Below, piece by piece: positions 17,131 through 26,233 of a stretch of DNA of 64,000 bases. Position 1 is the first letter of the stretch, and each line of letters starts with the position of its first letter. The DNA comes from CAVZYN01 sp963779515 (GTDB lineage: Bacteria > Pseudomonadota > Alphaproteobacteria > Rhizobiales > Hyphomicrobiaceae), in assembly GCA_963779515.1 (NCBI GenBank), contig CAVZYN010000012.1, positions 14,557 to 78,556 on the forward strand, written 5' to 3'. The position numbers were made by a program, and so were the translations under genes. The notes under the pieces were generated by a model. That model saw only the letters and a list, made by a program, of their open reading frames with translations. It did not search any database and was not told the DNA's origin.

Positions 17131-17778
17131 CTACTCCCCGCGTCCGCGCTGGCGCGCCGCTTCGTCGATGCGGGCCGCATTGGCGATGGCGGCATCGCGC
17201 GTCGCCTGATCGACATGTTCGCTAGCAGCCAATTGCTGCTCGATGACGTCAGCTTCGGCGACATCCTTCAGACGCGCAGGCCACTCGCCATTGCGCAAGC
17301 AAACCATGCAGCGGATGACCTCGGCGACACCTTGCAGCAGCACCAGCGCGCCGGCGATCGGAATGACGCTCTTGAAGTGATAGACGGGCGGGCCGTCCGA
17401 CGTGACATTCGAGTGTTCGTTGATACGCCAGCTTTGCGCTGCGTAGTCGTAGCCCGCATAGCAGAGCGCCAGGATGCCGGGAAAAAAGAACAAAAAATAC
17501 AGCACTAGATCGAGCGAGGCTTGCGTGCGCGGCTTCATCGATGAATAGAGAAAGTCGCCGCGGACATGCGCGTTTTGAGCGAGCGCATAGGCGCCACACA
17601 GCATGAACAGTGTGCCATAAAACATATTGGAGGCGTCGAAGATCCAAGCGGTCGGTTTGTTCAGGATGTAGCGCTTGAACACCTCAGCGCAGACCAGCAG
17701 CATCAAGCCGACAATTAGCCACGCCGCGCCTTTTCCGATCCAGGTGTTGAACCGGTCGATGGCCAGGACGAGTTTCAT
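17131..17778 (-). CDS. dctQ: TRAP transporter small permease (DctQ)
   Basis: 215 residues from ATG 17778 (gagggtgg just upstream; ATG 17814 is an alternative). Four hydrophobic helices are visible, with the typical WLIVGLMLLVCAEVFKRY first helix, a cytoplasmic FLYSSMKPR loop and a C-terminal helix before a charged Ala-rich tail of about 60 residues. DctQ links the binding protein to DctM. It lies between dctP and dctM in one leftward operon. Confidence 0.9.
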   Translation of the reverse strand: MKLVLAIDRFNTWIGKGAAWLIVGLMLLVCAEVFKRYILNKPTAWIFDASNMFYGTLFMLCGAYALAQNAHVRGDFLYSSMKPRTQASLDLVLYFLFFFPGILALCYAGYDYAAQSWRINEHSNVTSDGPPVYHFKSVIPIAGALVLLQGVAEVIRCMVCLRNGEWPARLKDVAEADVIEQQLAASEHVDQATRDAAIANAARIDEAARQRGRGE

Positions 17779-17878
17779 CACGCCACCCTCGTGGCGTTCT
17801 GCATCACTTGTCATACACTTCCCCAAATGGCGCCGCGCTGGATGGGGTCAAACTCACTGGGCCTGACCCCAACTCGCG

Positions 17879-19015
17879 TCAGCCCTTCTTCGCGCCGGTC
17901 GGGCCGAAGTAGTGGTCGTAGGCCATCTTGCGGCCGACAACGGTGTCTTGCTCCCACTGGGTCGCGCGTTTGGCGAAGGCAACCTGGCTCGCGACGATTT
18001 CCTTGAACAGCGGATTATCGGCGCTCTTCTTGGCCTCGACCTGGTCATAGAGTTCGAGTTGCTTCTTGAGGATCGCGTCCGGCGTCTTGAAGAAGCGCAC
18101 TTTGTCCTTGGTCTGCAGCTCAATGTAGTCAGCTGAATACCGGTCGATCGCCTTCCAGCTCATGTCCGATGATGCGGCTTCGACGGCGCTTTCGATGATC
18201 GCCTTCATCTTGGCCGGCAGCGCGTTGAACTTGTCCTTATTGAACATGATCTCGAACTGTTCGGCGTTCTGGTGATAGCTCTGCAACATGCAGATCTTGG
18301 ATACGTCGGCGAAGCCGAGCAGGCGGTCGGAGGTGGCATTGTTGAACTCGGCCGCGTCAAGCAGGCCGCGGTCCATGGCCGAGACGATTTCACCGCCCGG
18401 CAGCGCATTCACAGCCGCACCCATGCCGGTGAAGACGTCGATCGATATACCGACGGTGCGGAACTTGACGCCCTGCATGTCCTCAAGCTTGGCCACCGGC
18501 TTCTTGAACCAGCCGAGCGGTTGCGTCGGCATCGGGCCATAGGGGAACGAGACAACGTTGGCGCCGATCGAGGCGTAGAGTTTTTCAAGCAGCTGCTTGC
18601 CGCCGCCGTACTTATGCCAGGCGAGCAGCATGTTGGCGTCCATGGCATAACCGGGGCCCGAACCCCAGAGCGCCAACGCGTTCTGCTTGCCGTAGTGATA
18701 GACGAGCACGCCATGACCGCCGTCGAGCGTGCCTTTGGAGACCGCGTCGAGGAGCTGGAAGGCGGGCACGACGGCGCCTGCCGGCAGCACTTCGATCTTC
18801 AGGTCGCCACCGGTCATGTCGTTGACCTTTTTGGCGAAGTCGTTGGCGTATTCGTGGAAGATGTCTTTGGATGGCCACGTGCTCTGCCACCGCATGTTGA
18901 TGGGGCCTTGCGCCTTCACAACGGTTGGGGCGGCGACGGCGGCGGTTGCGCCAAGCGCGGCGGTCCGCAAAAATTTGCGGCGATTTACGATTTTGGACGG
19001 GGTCTCTTCAGTCAT
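17879..19015 (-). CDS. dctP: TRAP transporter substrate-binding protein (DctP)
   Basis: 378 residues with a twin-arginine signal (NRRKFLRTAALG, cleavage near VKAQG), so Tat export to the periplasm is likely. The mature protein has the DctP fold markers MRWQSTWPSKDIFHEYANDF, GVKFRTVGISIDVFTGMGA with the conserved arginine that binds the ligand carboxylate, and ALPGGEIVSAMDRG. The long-chain group with GHGVLVYHYGKQ resembles binding proteins for aromatic acids or keto acids, but the ligand is not certain. It is the first gene of the dctPQM-amidase-aminotransferase run. Confidence 0.92.
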   Translation of the reverse strand: MTEETPSKIVNRRKFLRTAALGATAAVAAPTVVKAQGPINMRWQSTWPSKDIFHEYANDFAKKVNDMTGGDLKIEVLPAGAVVPAFQLLDAVSKGTLDGGHGVLVYHYGKQNALALWGSGPGYAMDANMLLAWHKYGGGKQLLEKLYASIGANVVSFPYGPMPTQPLGWFKKPVAKLEDMQGVKFRTVGISIDVFTGMGAAVNALPGGEIVSAMDRGLLDAAEFNNATSDRLLGFADVSKICMLQSYHQNAEQFEIMFNKDKFNALPAKMKAIIESAVEAASSDMSWKAIDRYSADYIELQTKDKVRFFKTPDAILKKQLELYDQVEAKKSADNPLFKEIVASQVAFAKRATQWEQDTVVGRKMAYDHYFGPTGAKKG

Positions 19016-19219
19016 GGCGTTCTCCCAGGGTTGCGCATGTGTAGTAGCCGGCTACGATGTTGTTTTTGAGCGCATGTTCGGCGTTTCACCGGGCCCGGCC
19101 TGAGCATCAGTTAGTCCGATGTTCAATCGCTGGCAATCCATTTTCATTTGCAATTGCGAGAATGGTCCGGGGGACGATTCGGGCCATTTGGTCTTGATCA
19201 CGCTGTCATGCGGGAGGCG

Positions 19220-20722
19220 CTACTCTGTGAACACCACTTCCCGGCTCTTGCGGATCGACGGCAGCAGGGCAATCGTGATCAGGATCACGGACAGCGCCAG
19301 CAACGTCGCCGCCAGGGGCCGGTTTATGAAAGTCATGAACGACCCGCGCGAAATCACCAGGGCCTGACGCAGTTTCTCTTCCATTAAGCGCCCAAGCACA
19401 AAGCCCAGTAGCATCGGCGCCGGCTCGAACCCGAACTTAATCAGCGCGTAGCCGAAGAGGCCGAACGCCGCCGTCAGCAAGACGTCGACGGGGGCGTTGT
19501 TCACGGAGTAGATGCCGATGCAGCAGAACAGCACGATCGCCGGGAACATCAGGCGGTACGGCACCTTCAGCAGCCGGACCCAGAGGCCGATCAGCGGCAG
19601 GTTGATGATCAGCAGCATCAGGTTGCCAATCCACATGGAGGCGATCATGCCCCAGAACAGGTTCGGCTGCTTGGTAATGATCTGCGGGCCCGGCACGATG
19701 CCGTGAATGGTCATGGCGCCAACCATCAGCGCCATCACGGCGTTGGGCGGGATGCCGAGGGTCAGAAGCGGGATGAAGGCCGTTTGCGCGCCGGCATTAT
19801 TAGCGGATTCAGGTCCGGCGACGCCCTCGATCGCGCCCTTGCCAAAACGGGTGGGGTCCTTGGCGATCTTCTTTTCGACCGTATAGGACGCGAACGGCCC
19901 GAGTACGGCGCCGTTGCCCGGCAGCAGCCCCAGGAACGAGCCGATGAACGTGCCGCGCATGATGGGCGCGAACGACTGCTTCATATCGGCCATGCTCGGC
20001 AGAAGCCGGCCGATCTTGGCGTGCACGACGTCGCGCAATTCCGGGTTCTCGAGATTGCGCAGGATTTCGGCAAAACCGAACATGCCCATCGCGATCACTG
20101 CGAAATCGAGCCCATCGGAGATTTCCGGCCAGCCAAACGTCAGTCGCTCTTCGCCCGTCTCGAGATCGGTGCCAACGGTCGACAGCAAGATCCCCATGAT
20201 GATCATGGCCAGCGCCTTCAGCACCGAGCCGCGCGCCAGAATCACGGCGAACATCAGGCCGAGCACCATCAGCGCGAAATAGTCGGCAGGTCCGAACAGT
20301 AACGCCAGTTTGGTCAGCGGCGCGCCCAAGGCGGCGATGACCAGCGTCGCAATGGTGCCGGCGATGAACGACCCGATCGCCGCCATGCCGAGCGCCACGC
20401 CGGCGCGACCCTGGCGTGCCATCTGGTGGCCGTCGAGCGTGGTCACGACCGCCGTCGCTTCACCTGGAATGTTGACCAGGATCGCCGTCGTCGAACCGCC
20501 GTATTGGGCACCGTAGTAGATGCCCGCGAGCATGATCAACGCGCCGACCGGCGGCAGGCCGAAAGTGATCGGCAGCAGCATGGCGATGGTCGCGATCGGC
20601 CCGACGCCCGGCAGAACGCCGACGAGGGTTCCGATCAAGCAACCGAGGAAGCACAGCGCGAGATTCTGCCACGTCATGGCGACCGCCATGCCGAGCGACA
20701 GGTTGGAATAGAGTTCGAACAT
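19220..20722 (-). CDS. tctA: tripartite tricarboxylate transporter large permease (TctA)
   Basis: 500 residues with about ten to twelve membrane helices. Family motifs are LVGVLPGVGPIATIAMLLPIT near residue 40, GIYYGAQYGGSTTAILVNIPG near 70 and GLLPGNGAVLGPFASY in the second half. It forms the transport channel with TctB, whose stop is 11 bases upstream. No TctC binding protein follows here; the only one in the window is at 56410. The locus may therefore rely on a binding protein encoded elsewhere. Confidence 0.93.
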   Translation of the reverse strand: MFELYSNLSLGMAVAMTWQNLALCFLGCLIGTLVGVLPGVGPIATIAMLLPITFGLPPVGALIMLAGIYYGAQYGGSTTAILVNIPGEATAVVTTLDGHQMARQGRAGVALGMAAIGSFIAGTIATLVIAALGAPLTKLALLFGPADYFALMVLGLMFAVILARGSVLKALAMIIMGILLSTVGTDLETGEERLTFGWPEISDGLDFAVIAMGMFGFAEILRNLENPELRDVVHAKIGRLLPSMADMKQSFAPIMRGTFIGSFLGLLPGNGAVLGPFASYTVEKKIAKDPTRFGKGAIEGVAGPESANNAGAQTAFIPLLTLGIPPNAVMALMVGAMTIHGIVPGPQIITKQPNLFWGMIASMWIGNLMLLIINLPLIGLWVRLLKVPYRLMFPAIVLFCCIGIYSVNNAPVDVLLTAAFGLFGYALIKFGFEPAPMLLGFVLGRLMEEKLRQALVISRGSFMTFINRPLAATLLALSVILITIALLPSIRKSREVVFTE

Positions 20723-20733
20723 CGTCGCGCCCC

Positions 20734-21303
20734 TTATCGGCCAAAGAGACCGAAGACGAATTTCTTGATCGCAATTTTTGCAGTGATGTAGACGTCATTC
20801 AGCGGACCCATCAGGCCCAGCGGATCGAAAGGGATCGGCAGACCCAGCATCTCCTTGAACAGGAGCCCGCAAAGCGTCACCAGGATCACGGCGTAGATCA
20901 CCAGCTCGACGAGGCGGCTCTCCTTGTCGGCGAGGCCGGAGATGATCACGGCAAGCGGGCCGGCGACGACGAGGCCTAGCGGCCGTATCGACGCGGCAAA
21001 CACCAGCACCGCGCCGAGCACGAAAAACATCCCCCGGATCGACCAAGCGTCCATGCGGTCACGCACCGACGTGAGCCCCTGCACGACGAGCATCAGTCCG
21101 AACGCGGCGACGATCGTCGCGGTGACTTTCGGCATCAGGCCGGGACCGATGCCCGAGAGCTGTCCGAAGTTGAGTTTGTAACCGCCGAGCCAAGCGATGG
21201 CCGCCAAGGCGATCAGGAACAGCCCGGCACCGACTTCGCGCGCGATGCCCCCGGCATGCGCACGATCTTGCTGGGCATTGCTGCCCGGCGTCTGTGGTGA
21301 CAT
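20734..21303 (-). CDS. tctB: tripartite tricarboxylate transporter small permease (TctB)
   Basis: 189 residues with four hydrophobic helices (about 26-45, 60-80, 90-120 and 130-150) and the TctB pattern YKLNFGQLSGIGPGLMPKV after the first helix. It stands before tctA in a two-gene leftward unit. Its ATG at 21303 is preceded by ggggagg in the minus-strand reading. Confidence 0.88.
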   Translation of the reverse strand: MSPQTPGSNAQQDRAHAGGIAREVGAGLFLIALAAIAWLGGYKLNFGQLSGIGPGLMPKVTATIVAAFGLMLVVQGLTSVRDRMDAWSIRGMFFVLGAVLVFAASIRPLGLVVAGPLAVIISGLADKESRLVELVIYAVILVTLCGLLFKEMLGLPIPFDPLGLMGPLNDVYITAKIAIKKFVFGLFGR

Positions 21304-21555
21304 CTGACCTCCCCGGCCGTAACGGAACGCAAAGTTGGCTTGAGTTTCTTTGACTTGTGACAGGATCGAGCCCGCGCGCTCTAGCTACACTGCCGGACCG
21401 GCGACCGTCCATGGGATTTTGGCCGCTGGACCATTGGCTCAGCGGTTTCCATGGCGGGTGTGGCATGCCCAATCGTGGCCGCGGCGAGTGGACCGGGTGC
21501 ATGCACCGATGCCATAACTGGCCTCCCGACAACTGCTACCCGGATCTACTGCCCC

Positions 21556-22344
21556 ATGACCACCGCCCCTCCCGAACTGATCTACGAGATCGCCGACGGC
21601 ATCGGCGTCATCACACTCAACCGGCCCGAGGCGCGCAACGCCCTCACGTTCGGGATGTATGACCGGCTAGTGGAAATCTGCGACGGCTTGAAGATCGGCG
21701 GTCCCGTCAAGGCGCTGATCATCACCGGAGCCGGCGGCAAGGCGTTCGCGGCGGGAACGGACATCTCTCAATTCCGCGCCTTCAAGACGCCCGAACAAGG
21801 CATCGGCTACGAGAAGCGGGCGGATGAAATCTTCAAGGCGATCGAGGCCTGCCCGATCCCGATCATCGCGGCGATCTCGGGCGCCTGCACGGGCGGCGGC
21901 GCGGGGATCTCCGCTTGCTGCGACATTCGCCTCGGCACGCGCGACATGAAGTGGGGATTTCCGATCGCCCGCACGCTCGGAAATTGCCTGTCGGCTGCGA
22001 CGCTCAAACGGCTGGTGGCTTTGCTCGGCCAATCCAAAACCGTCGATCTGCTCTTCACGTCGCGGCTGATGGAGGCGGACGAGGCGCTGGCTTGCGGCCT
22101 CGTCAAAGAGCTGCATGCCGATCACGCCGCGGTTCTCGCGCGGGCGCATGCCATGGCGAAGGAGATCGCGGGCTTTGCGCCGCTCACACTCAGCGTGACG
22201 AAAGAACTCTTGCGGCGCTTGCGCGCGCAAGGCGATGCGGTCGACGACCACGATCTGGTCGCCAAGATCTATACCAGCGCCGACTTCCGCGAAGGGCTCG
22301 AGAGCTTCCTCGCGAAACGCAAGCCGAACTGGCAAGGCCGCTGA
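21556..22344 (+). CDS. enoyl-CoA hydratase/isomerase family protein
   Basis: 262 residues from ATG 21556; extending upstream to 21451 adds a region without family similarity. Crotonase fold motifs are GIGVITLNRPEARNAL, the oxyanion-hole segment GKAFAAGTDIS and AISGACTGGGAGISACCD. The catalytic Glu pair of classical hydratases is not obvious, since the second motif region reads MKWGFPIARTLGNCLS, so the reaction could be hydration, isomerisation or hydrolysis of a CoA thioester. It stands alone on the plus strand, facing the dioxygenase-like gene tail-to-tail with a three-base gap. Confidence 0.85.
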   Translation: MTTAPPELIYEIADGIGVITLNRPEARNALTFGMYDRLVEICDGLKIGGPVKALIITGAGGKAFAAGTDISQFRAFKTPEQGIGYEKRADEIFKAIEACPIPIIAAISGACTGGGAGISACCDIRLGTRDMKWGFPIARTLGNCLSAATLKRLVALLGQSKTVDLLFTSRLMEADEALACGLVKELHADHAAVLARAHAMAKEIAGFAPLTLSVTKELLRRLRAQGDAVDDHDLVAKIYTSADFREGLESFLAKRKPNWQGR

Positions 22345-22347
22345 CGT

Positions 22348-23010
22348 CTATCCAAGCACCAGATCGAATTTTGCGGCAAACGCACCCGGCTCGACGCCGT
22401 CAGCCGGATCGAAGCGCGCGATCACGCTGTCGCGCTGGCGTGGGTCGCGAATGCCGTTGAGCACGCCATCGCGCTCATTCTGCTGCTCGCCGAACACATA
22501 GAGCTGTGTGACGAGTGCCGCGCCGCCCGCACGCGCAACCTTGAAATGAATGTGCGGTGTGCGGCCCGGATAGGCGACGGGCTTGATCGTGCGGAACGTG
22601 TAGCGTCCCGAGGCGTCGGTCAGCGCGCGGCCGCGTCCCTGAAACCCTTTGTCAACGCTGCGCGATCCGCGTTCGTCGCGCGGATGGCGATAGACGCCCT
22701 TGGCATCACATTGCCAAATCTCGACCGTCGCGTCCTTGATCGGCTGGCCCGCGAGATCCAAGACGCGGCCTTCGACGTGTGCCACCTGCCCCAGCGCCTT
22801 GGCTGCCTCGCCTTGCACGACGACCAGATCGTTGTCGGCGTCGCCGGCCCAACTGACAGGATAGAAGGGCCCTTCGGTCTGCCGCGGGGTTGCGAGGCGC
22901 GTCTCTTGCGCCCGCAGCATGCCGCCCGGCAGCACCACTGCCGCCACCGCCGAAGCCGCGCCCATGACAATCGTCCGGCGTCCAATCCAAGGCGTTGCGA
23001 TCCACGTCAT
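22348..23010 (-). CDS. exported intradiol ring-cleavage dioxygenase-like protein
   Basis: 220 residues with a twin-arginine-type leader (WIGRRTIVMGAAS) and cleavage near LRAQ. The protocatechuate dioxygenase fold is shown by TEGPFYP, the VEGRVLDLAGQP strand, DATVEIWQCDAKGVYRHP with the first Fe tyrosine, YTFRTIKPVAYPGRTPHIHFKV with the Tyr-His-His ligands, and TQLYVFGEQQN. All four metal ligands seem present, so it could be active in the periplasm. Ring-cleaving members are usually cytoplasmic; exported homologues are mostly uncharacterised. Confidence 0.85.
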   Translation of the reverse strand: MTWIATPWIGRRTIVMGAASAVAAVVLPGGMLRAQETRLATPRQTEGPFYPVSWAGDADNDLVVVQGEAAKALGQVAHVEGRVLDLAGQPIKDATVEIWQCDAKGVYRHPRDERGSRSVDKGFQGRGRALTDASGRYTFRTIKPVAYPGRTPHIHFKVARAGGAALVTQLYVFGEQQNERDGVLNGIRDPRQRDSVIARFDPADGVEPGAFAAKFDLVLG

Positions 23011-23216
23011 CCGCCACCATCCTTGCCGCTATTCCGGCTCTGGCCCCGCCGTTTCAGTTGCTTCAACGGGCGACTCTATCCATTTCCGGCGGCGCTTGGA
23101 CTGCAGTTGCGATCACGTTCGATTGAACCGGTCCCCTGCGTTCGGCACATTTGAGTTCCGCTGGCACCTCCGTTAGACCTGGGGAGATACGATTAGGCGC
23201 ACGCATAGGATGGGTC

Positions 23217-24113
23217 ATGGCACGCATTGCGGTTATCGGACTTGGCAACATGGGCGCGCCCATGGCCGGAAATCTCGTGAAGAAGGGGCATCAGGTCTTC
23301 GGCTTCGATCTCGTCAGAGCCAATCTCGACGACGGCGTGAAGCGTGGCGTGACGGCCGCCGCCTCCGCCGCTGACGCCGCCAAGGGCGCCGATGCCGTCA
23401 TCACGATGCTGCCAGCCGGCAAGGACACGGTCGCGGTCTACGAAAAAGCTGGCGTGCTCGAAGCGGCATCGAAAGGCACGGCCTTCATCGACTGCTCGAC
23501 GATCGACGTTACCTCGGCGCGGCGCGCGCACGAGCTCGCAACCGCCAAGGGCATGCTGGCGCTCGACAGTCCCGTTTCGGGCGGGGTCGCAGGTGCCGAA
23601 GCCGCGACGCTGACGCTGATGGCGGGCGGCAGCAAGACCGCGTTCGATAAGGCCAAGCCGATCCTCGAAGGCGTGGGCAAACGCGTGGTCCACTGCGGCG
23701 ATGCGGGCGCGGGCCAGGCCGCGAAAATCTGCAACAACATGATGCTCGGCATTTCCATGCTCGGCGTATGCGAGGGCTTCACGCTTGCCGAAAAGCTCGG
23801 CCTTTCGCCGCAAGCGCTGTTCGATGTTGCCTCCACCTCCTCGGGACAGAGCTGGGCGATGATGAACCACTGCCCGGTCCCGGGCCTGGTGCCGACGGCG
23901 CCGTCGAACAACGGCTACAAGCCGGGCTTTGCCGCCGCGCTGATGCTGAAAGATCTGATGCTCGCGCAGGAGGCCGCGCGCGCCTCGGGGGCTGCGACGC
24001 CGATGGGGGCGGAAGCCGCGCAGCTGTTCCAGCTCTTCGTCGCCAATGGCAACGCGGGTGTCGACTACACCGGCATCATCAATTTTCTTCGTGGCGCAAA
24101 GGGGACGGCATGA
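23217..24113 (+). CDS. mmsB: NAD-binding 3-hydroxyisobutyrate dehydrogenase family protein
   Basis: 298 residues from ATG 23217. The beta-hydroxyacid dehydrogenase pattern is complete: IGLGNMGAPMAGNLVKKGH at the N-terminus, FIDCSTIDVTSAR, the SPVSGGVAGAEAATLTLMAGG substrate loop and the catalytic lysine in GQAAKICNNM (~residue 165). The likely reaction is oxidation of 3-hydroxyisobutyrate to methylmalonate semialdehyde in valine catabolism, but related hydroxyacids are possible, so the symbol is tentative. The stop overlaps the next start (ATGA), indicating coupling to the dehalogenase gene. Confidence 0.9.
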   Translation: MARIAVIGLGNMGAPMAGNLVKKGHQVFGFDLVRANLDDGVKRGVTAAASAADAAKGADAVITMLPAGKDTVAVYEKAGVLEAASKGTAFIDCSTIDVTSARRAHELATAKGMLALDSPVSGGVAGAEAATLTLMAGGSKTAFDKAKPILEGVGKRVVHCGDAGAGQAAKICNNMMLGISMLGVCEGFTLAEKLGLSPQALFDVASTSSGQSWAMMNHCPVPGLVPTAPSNNGYKPGFAAALMLKDLMLAQEAARASGAATPMGAEAAQLFQLFVANGNAGVDYTGIINFLRGAKGTA

Positions 24114-24769
24114 GCGGGCTCTATGTCTTCGACGCTTATGGCACGCTGTTCGACGTGCATGCGGCCGCGCTGCGCCACAAAGACGAGATCGGCGCCAGTT
24201 GGGACAAGTTCTCGCAGACGTGGCGGCAGAAGCATCTCGAGTATTCCTGGATCCACGCGCAGACCGGCCGCATGGTGCCGTTCTGGACGCTGACCGAGCG
24301 CAGCCTCGACTTCGCGGCCGCCTCTGTCGGCGGCATTCCGCCAGCGACGCGGGATAAGCTGCTCGCCTCGTTCCGGACGATGCAGTCGTACTCCGAGGTG
24401 CGCGAGGTTCTGGAGGCACTGAAGGCGCGCGGCGCCAAGCTTGCAATCCTCTCCAATGGCGATCCCGACATGCTCGCCGACGCAATCACATCCGCCGAAC
24501 TCGACGGCGTGCTCGATGCCGCGATCTCGATCCAGGGCGCGGGCATCTTCAAACCCGCAATGCGCGTCTATCAGCTCGTGCTCGACCGCTTCGGCGGCAC
24601 GCCCGCCGGCGTTACTTTCATGTCTTCGAACCGGTGGGATATCGCTGGCGCCAAGGCGTTCGGCTTTCAGTGCGTCTGGATCAATCGTACAGGTGCACCC
24701 GACGAGTATCCCGATATGAAGCCCGACGCCGTCGCCAAGGATCTCCGCGTCCTGCTTGCCGCCACCTGA
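24110..24769 (+). CDS. haloacid dehalogenase, type II (HAD family)
   Basis: 219 residues. The nucleophile aspartate is in VFDAYGTLFDV (residue 8). Motif II is LSNGDP, the lysine lies in IFKPAMRVY and the late motif SSNRWDIAGAKAFGF matches L-2-haloacid dehalogenases. It would hydrolyse (S)-2-haloacids to (R)-2-hydroxyacids or act as a related phosphatase. The start overlaps mmsB by four bases and the next gene follows after nine bases, so three genes form one plus-strand unit. Confidence 0.9.
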   Translation: MSGLYVFDAYGTLFDVHAAALRHKDEIGASWDKFSQTWRQKHLEYSWIHAQTGRMVPFWTLTERSLDFAAASVGGIPPATRDKLLASFRTMQSYSEVREVLEALKARGAKLAILSNGDPDMLADAITSAELDGVLDAAISIQGAGIFKPAMRVYQLVLDRFGGTPAGVTFMSSNRWDIAGAKAFGFQCVWINRTGAPDEYPDMKPDAVAKDLRVLLAAT

Positions 24770-24778
24770 GGATCACAC

Positions 24779-25533
24779 ATGGCCATCGTCGACTACTACA
24801 TGTCGCTCAACAGCCCGTGGACCTATCTCGGCTCGGCGCGCTTTGCGGCGATGGCAAGCAGCACGGCGCAACGGTGCGCGTGAAGCCGACCAACTTCGGC
24901 GAGGTGTTCTCCAAGACCGGCGGCCTGCCGCTGCCGAAGCGGTCGCCCGAGCGGCAGGCCTATCGCCTGATGGACATGAAGCGCTGGCGCGATCAGTTGA
25001 AGATGCCGATCAACGTGCAGCCGAAGTTCTTTCCGACGGATGAAAAGCCCGCGACGCGTCTCGTGATCGCGGCCGCGCTCCAAGGTCTCGATGCGCATGC
25101 GCTCGCGACGGAACTCGGCCGCGCGCTGTGGGAGCGCGAGGAGAACCACGCCGAGGCCGCGGTGCAAGATGCCGCCGCCAAACGCGCCGGGCTCGACGCC
25201 GCCAAGATCCGCGCCGTGGCGCCCTCCGACACCGACCTCGACGCGATCGTGCATAAGAACACCGAGGAGGCGATCGCACGCGGCGTGTTCGGCGCGCCGA
25301 GCTACGTGTTCGCGGACGGCGAGATCTTCTGGGGCCAGGATCGCCTCGAGTTCGTCGAACGCAAACTCGCCAAAGCGGTGACGCTTTTCGCGAGCCGCAA
25401 GACCGCTACTGCTTCCACATGGATGAACCTCAAACCGATCGCCTCAAGGACGCAGTTGAACAGGCACGGCAGTTGCCGGCCGAAGCGCAGCATGCGCTCG
25501 CGATCGAAGTGCTGGACCGGATCGAAGAGTTGA
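24779..25533 (+). CDS. 2-hydroxychromene-2-carboxylate isomerase/DsbA-family protein (frameshifted, end uncertain)
   Basis: The ATG at 24779 (gagg seven bases upstream) opens with the family start YYMSLNSPWTYLGSARFA, but this frame stops after about 40 codons. Adding one base near 24855 joins it to the frame carrying KQHGATVRVKP, GGLPLPKRSPERQAYRL, MKRWRD, QPKFFPT and FGAPSYVFADGEIFWGQDRL. That is the rest of a GST-kappa-like fold. In the family the DsbA-like fold isomerises hydroxychromene carboxylates with glutathione. The normal end after FVERKLAK (about 25375) is not marked by a stop in this frame; reading continues to 25533 through a non-homologous tail that overlaps the next small gene, so a second indel is possible. 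Confidence 0.75.
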
Positions 25534-25652
25534 AGCGCACGCGGCATCTTGAATCGGCGATGGGCTCCATCGCATCCAAAACCGTAGTCGCCATGGGTTG
25601 GCGACACGTCCAAAATCATCGCCGCACCGCGCATGAACTCGGCGGTCCTTGA
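25419..25652 (+). CDS. small antitoxin-like protein, C-terminus degraded
   Basis: 77 residues. The first ~40 (RLKDAVEQARQLPAEAQHALAIEVLDRIEELKR) form an amphipathic helical start typical of small antitoxins of ParE/RelE-type modules. The second half looks non-conserved. It overlaps the isomerase tail and is followed directly by the end of a ParE-like toxin, which supports a toxin-antitoxin origin. The space before the toxin remnant is about 180 bases shorter than an intact pair needs, so the locus has lost sequence. Confidence 0.4.
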   Translation: MDEPQTDRLKDAVEQARQLPAEAQHALAIEVLDRIEELKRTRHLESAMGSIASKTVVAMGWRHVQNHRRTAHELGGP

Positions 25653-25779
25653 CCGGCGCGCGAGAGTTTTCTGTGCCCGGACTTCCCTACCTCTCATCTA
25701 CGTGGGCGTGCCCGCGACCTTGGAGATCGTTGCCGTCTTTCATACGGCGCGTGATCCCGACAACAAGCGCCGCCCTTAG
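25649..25779 (+). pseudogene. C-terminal remnant of a ParE/RelE-family toxin
   Basis: Two frames together give GAREFSVPGLPYL and then, after a shift at about 25690-25695, IYVGVPATLEIVAVFHTARDPDN up to the stop at 25777-25779. Toxins of this family end with R-x-F-V-P-x-PY followed by EIVxVxHxxRDP, so the match is specific. The N-terminal ~60 residues are missing, which cannot be repaired by one base, so this is a true remnant. It follows the antitoxin-like gene. Confidence 0.6.
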
Positions 25780-26097
25780 CGGAGGCCGGGCCTATCCGGC
25801 CGGAACGAATCAGCAAGATGCTCGGGTCACTCGCTTTTTTGGGTTATCCACAGGCGCGATCATGCCCGCGCGAATAAGCCCGGCTCCGGCCCGTTGTCCT
25901 ATCACTTGCGGCGCTGATGCAATGTAGGTTTCGCGTCAGTCGCATCGGTGCCGCGCCAACGTCTCGCTTGTAGCCGCGTCAAGTTTTGTACCTGCGTACC
26001 GGACAGTTTGCGTAACGTGTATCGCGTCAGTGTTCTGCGTTTCCGGATGAGTAGTGCGTAACTGAGTACTGCGTATTGGCCTCGAGACGTCATTTTT
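25780..26097 (+). other. gene-free stretch before a strong terminator; possible small RNA
   Basis: No coding frame looks real here. From about 25915 the strand is rich in gcgt steps (tgcgtacc, tgcgtaac, tgcgtatt) and ends in a very stable intrinsic terminator at 26098-26143. As no coding sequence ends nearby on the plus strand apart from the degraded toxin, 300 bases earlier, the terminator may close an untranslated RNA. No known RNA family is recognised. Confidence 0.3.
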
Positions 26098-26143
26098 GAC
26101 GAGGCCGGCCCCGCCAGGCCGGCCTCGTCTTTCTGTTGTTTTT
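26098..26143 (+). terminator. strong intrinsic terminator
   Basis: A 13-base perfect stem (26098-26110 paired with 26117-26129, six-base loop ccgcca) is followed by a U-rich run to 26143. The polarity is plus strand. It is the most stable terminator seen in the window. Confidence 0.85.
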
Positions 26144-26223
26144 GCGCGCGGCCGCCCCACCAACCCCGCGCGCGAGATTGTTTGTTGCGCGCGGCCGCCC
26201 CACCAACCCCGCGCGCGAGATTG
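26142..26223. repeat. tandem pair of 39-bp hairpin-forming repeats
   Basis: Two identical 39-base copies (26142-26180 and 26185-26223, period 43) each contain an eight-base perfect stem gcgcgcgg/ccgcgcgc around a 14-base loop. They end directly at the ribosome-binding site of the small membrane protein gene at 26234, so they form a structured leader. Confidence 0.85.
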
Positions 26224-26233
26224 GAGTCTACGT

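Noticed and set aside
26142..26223. CRISPR-like array
   Set aside because: Only two copies of a unit with four-base spacing; hairpin repeats, not repeat-spacer structure.
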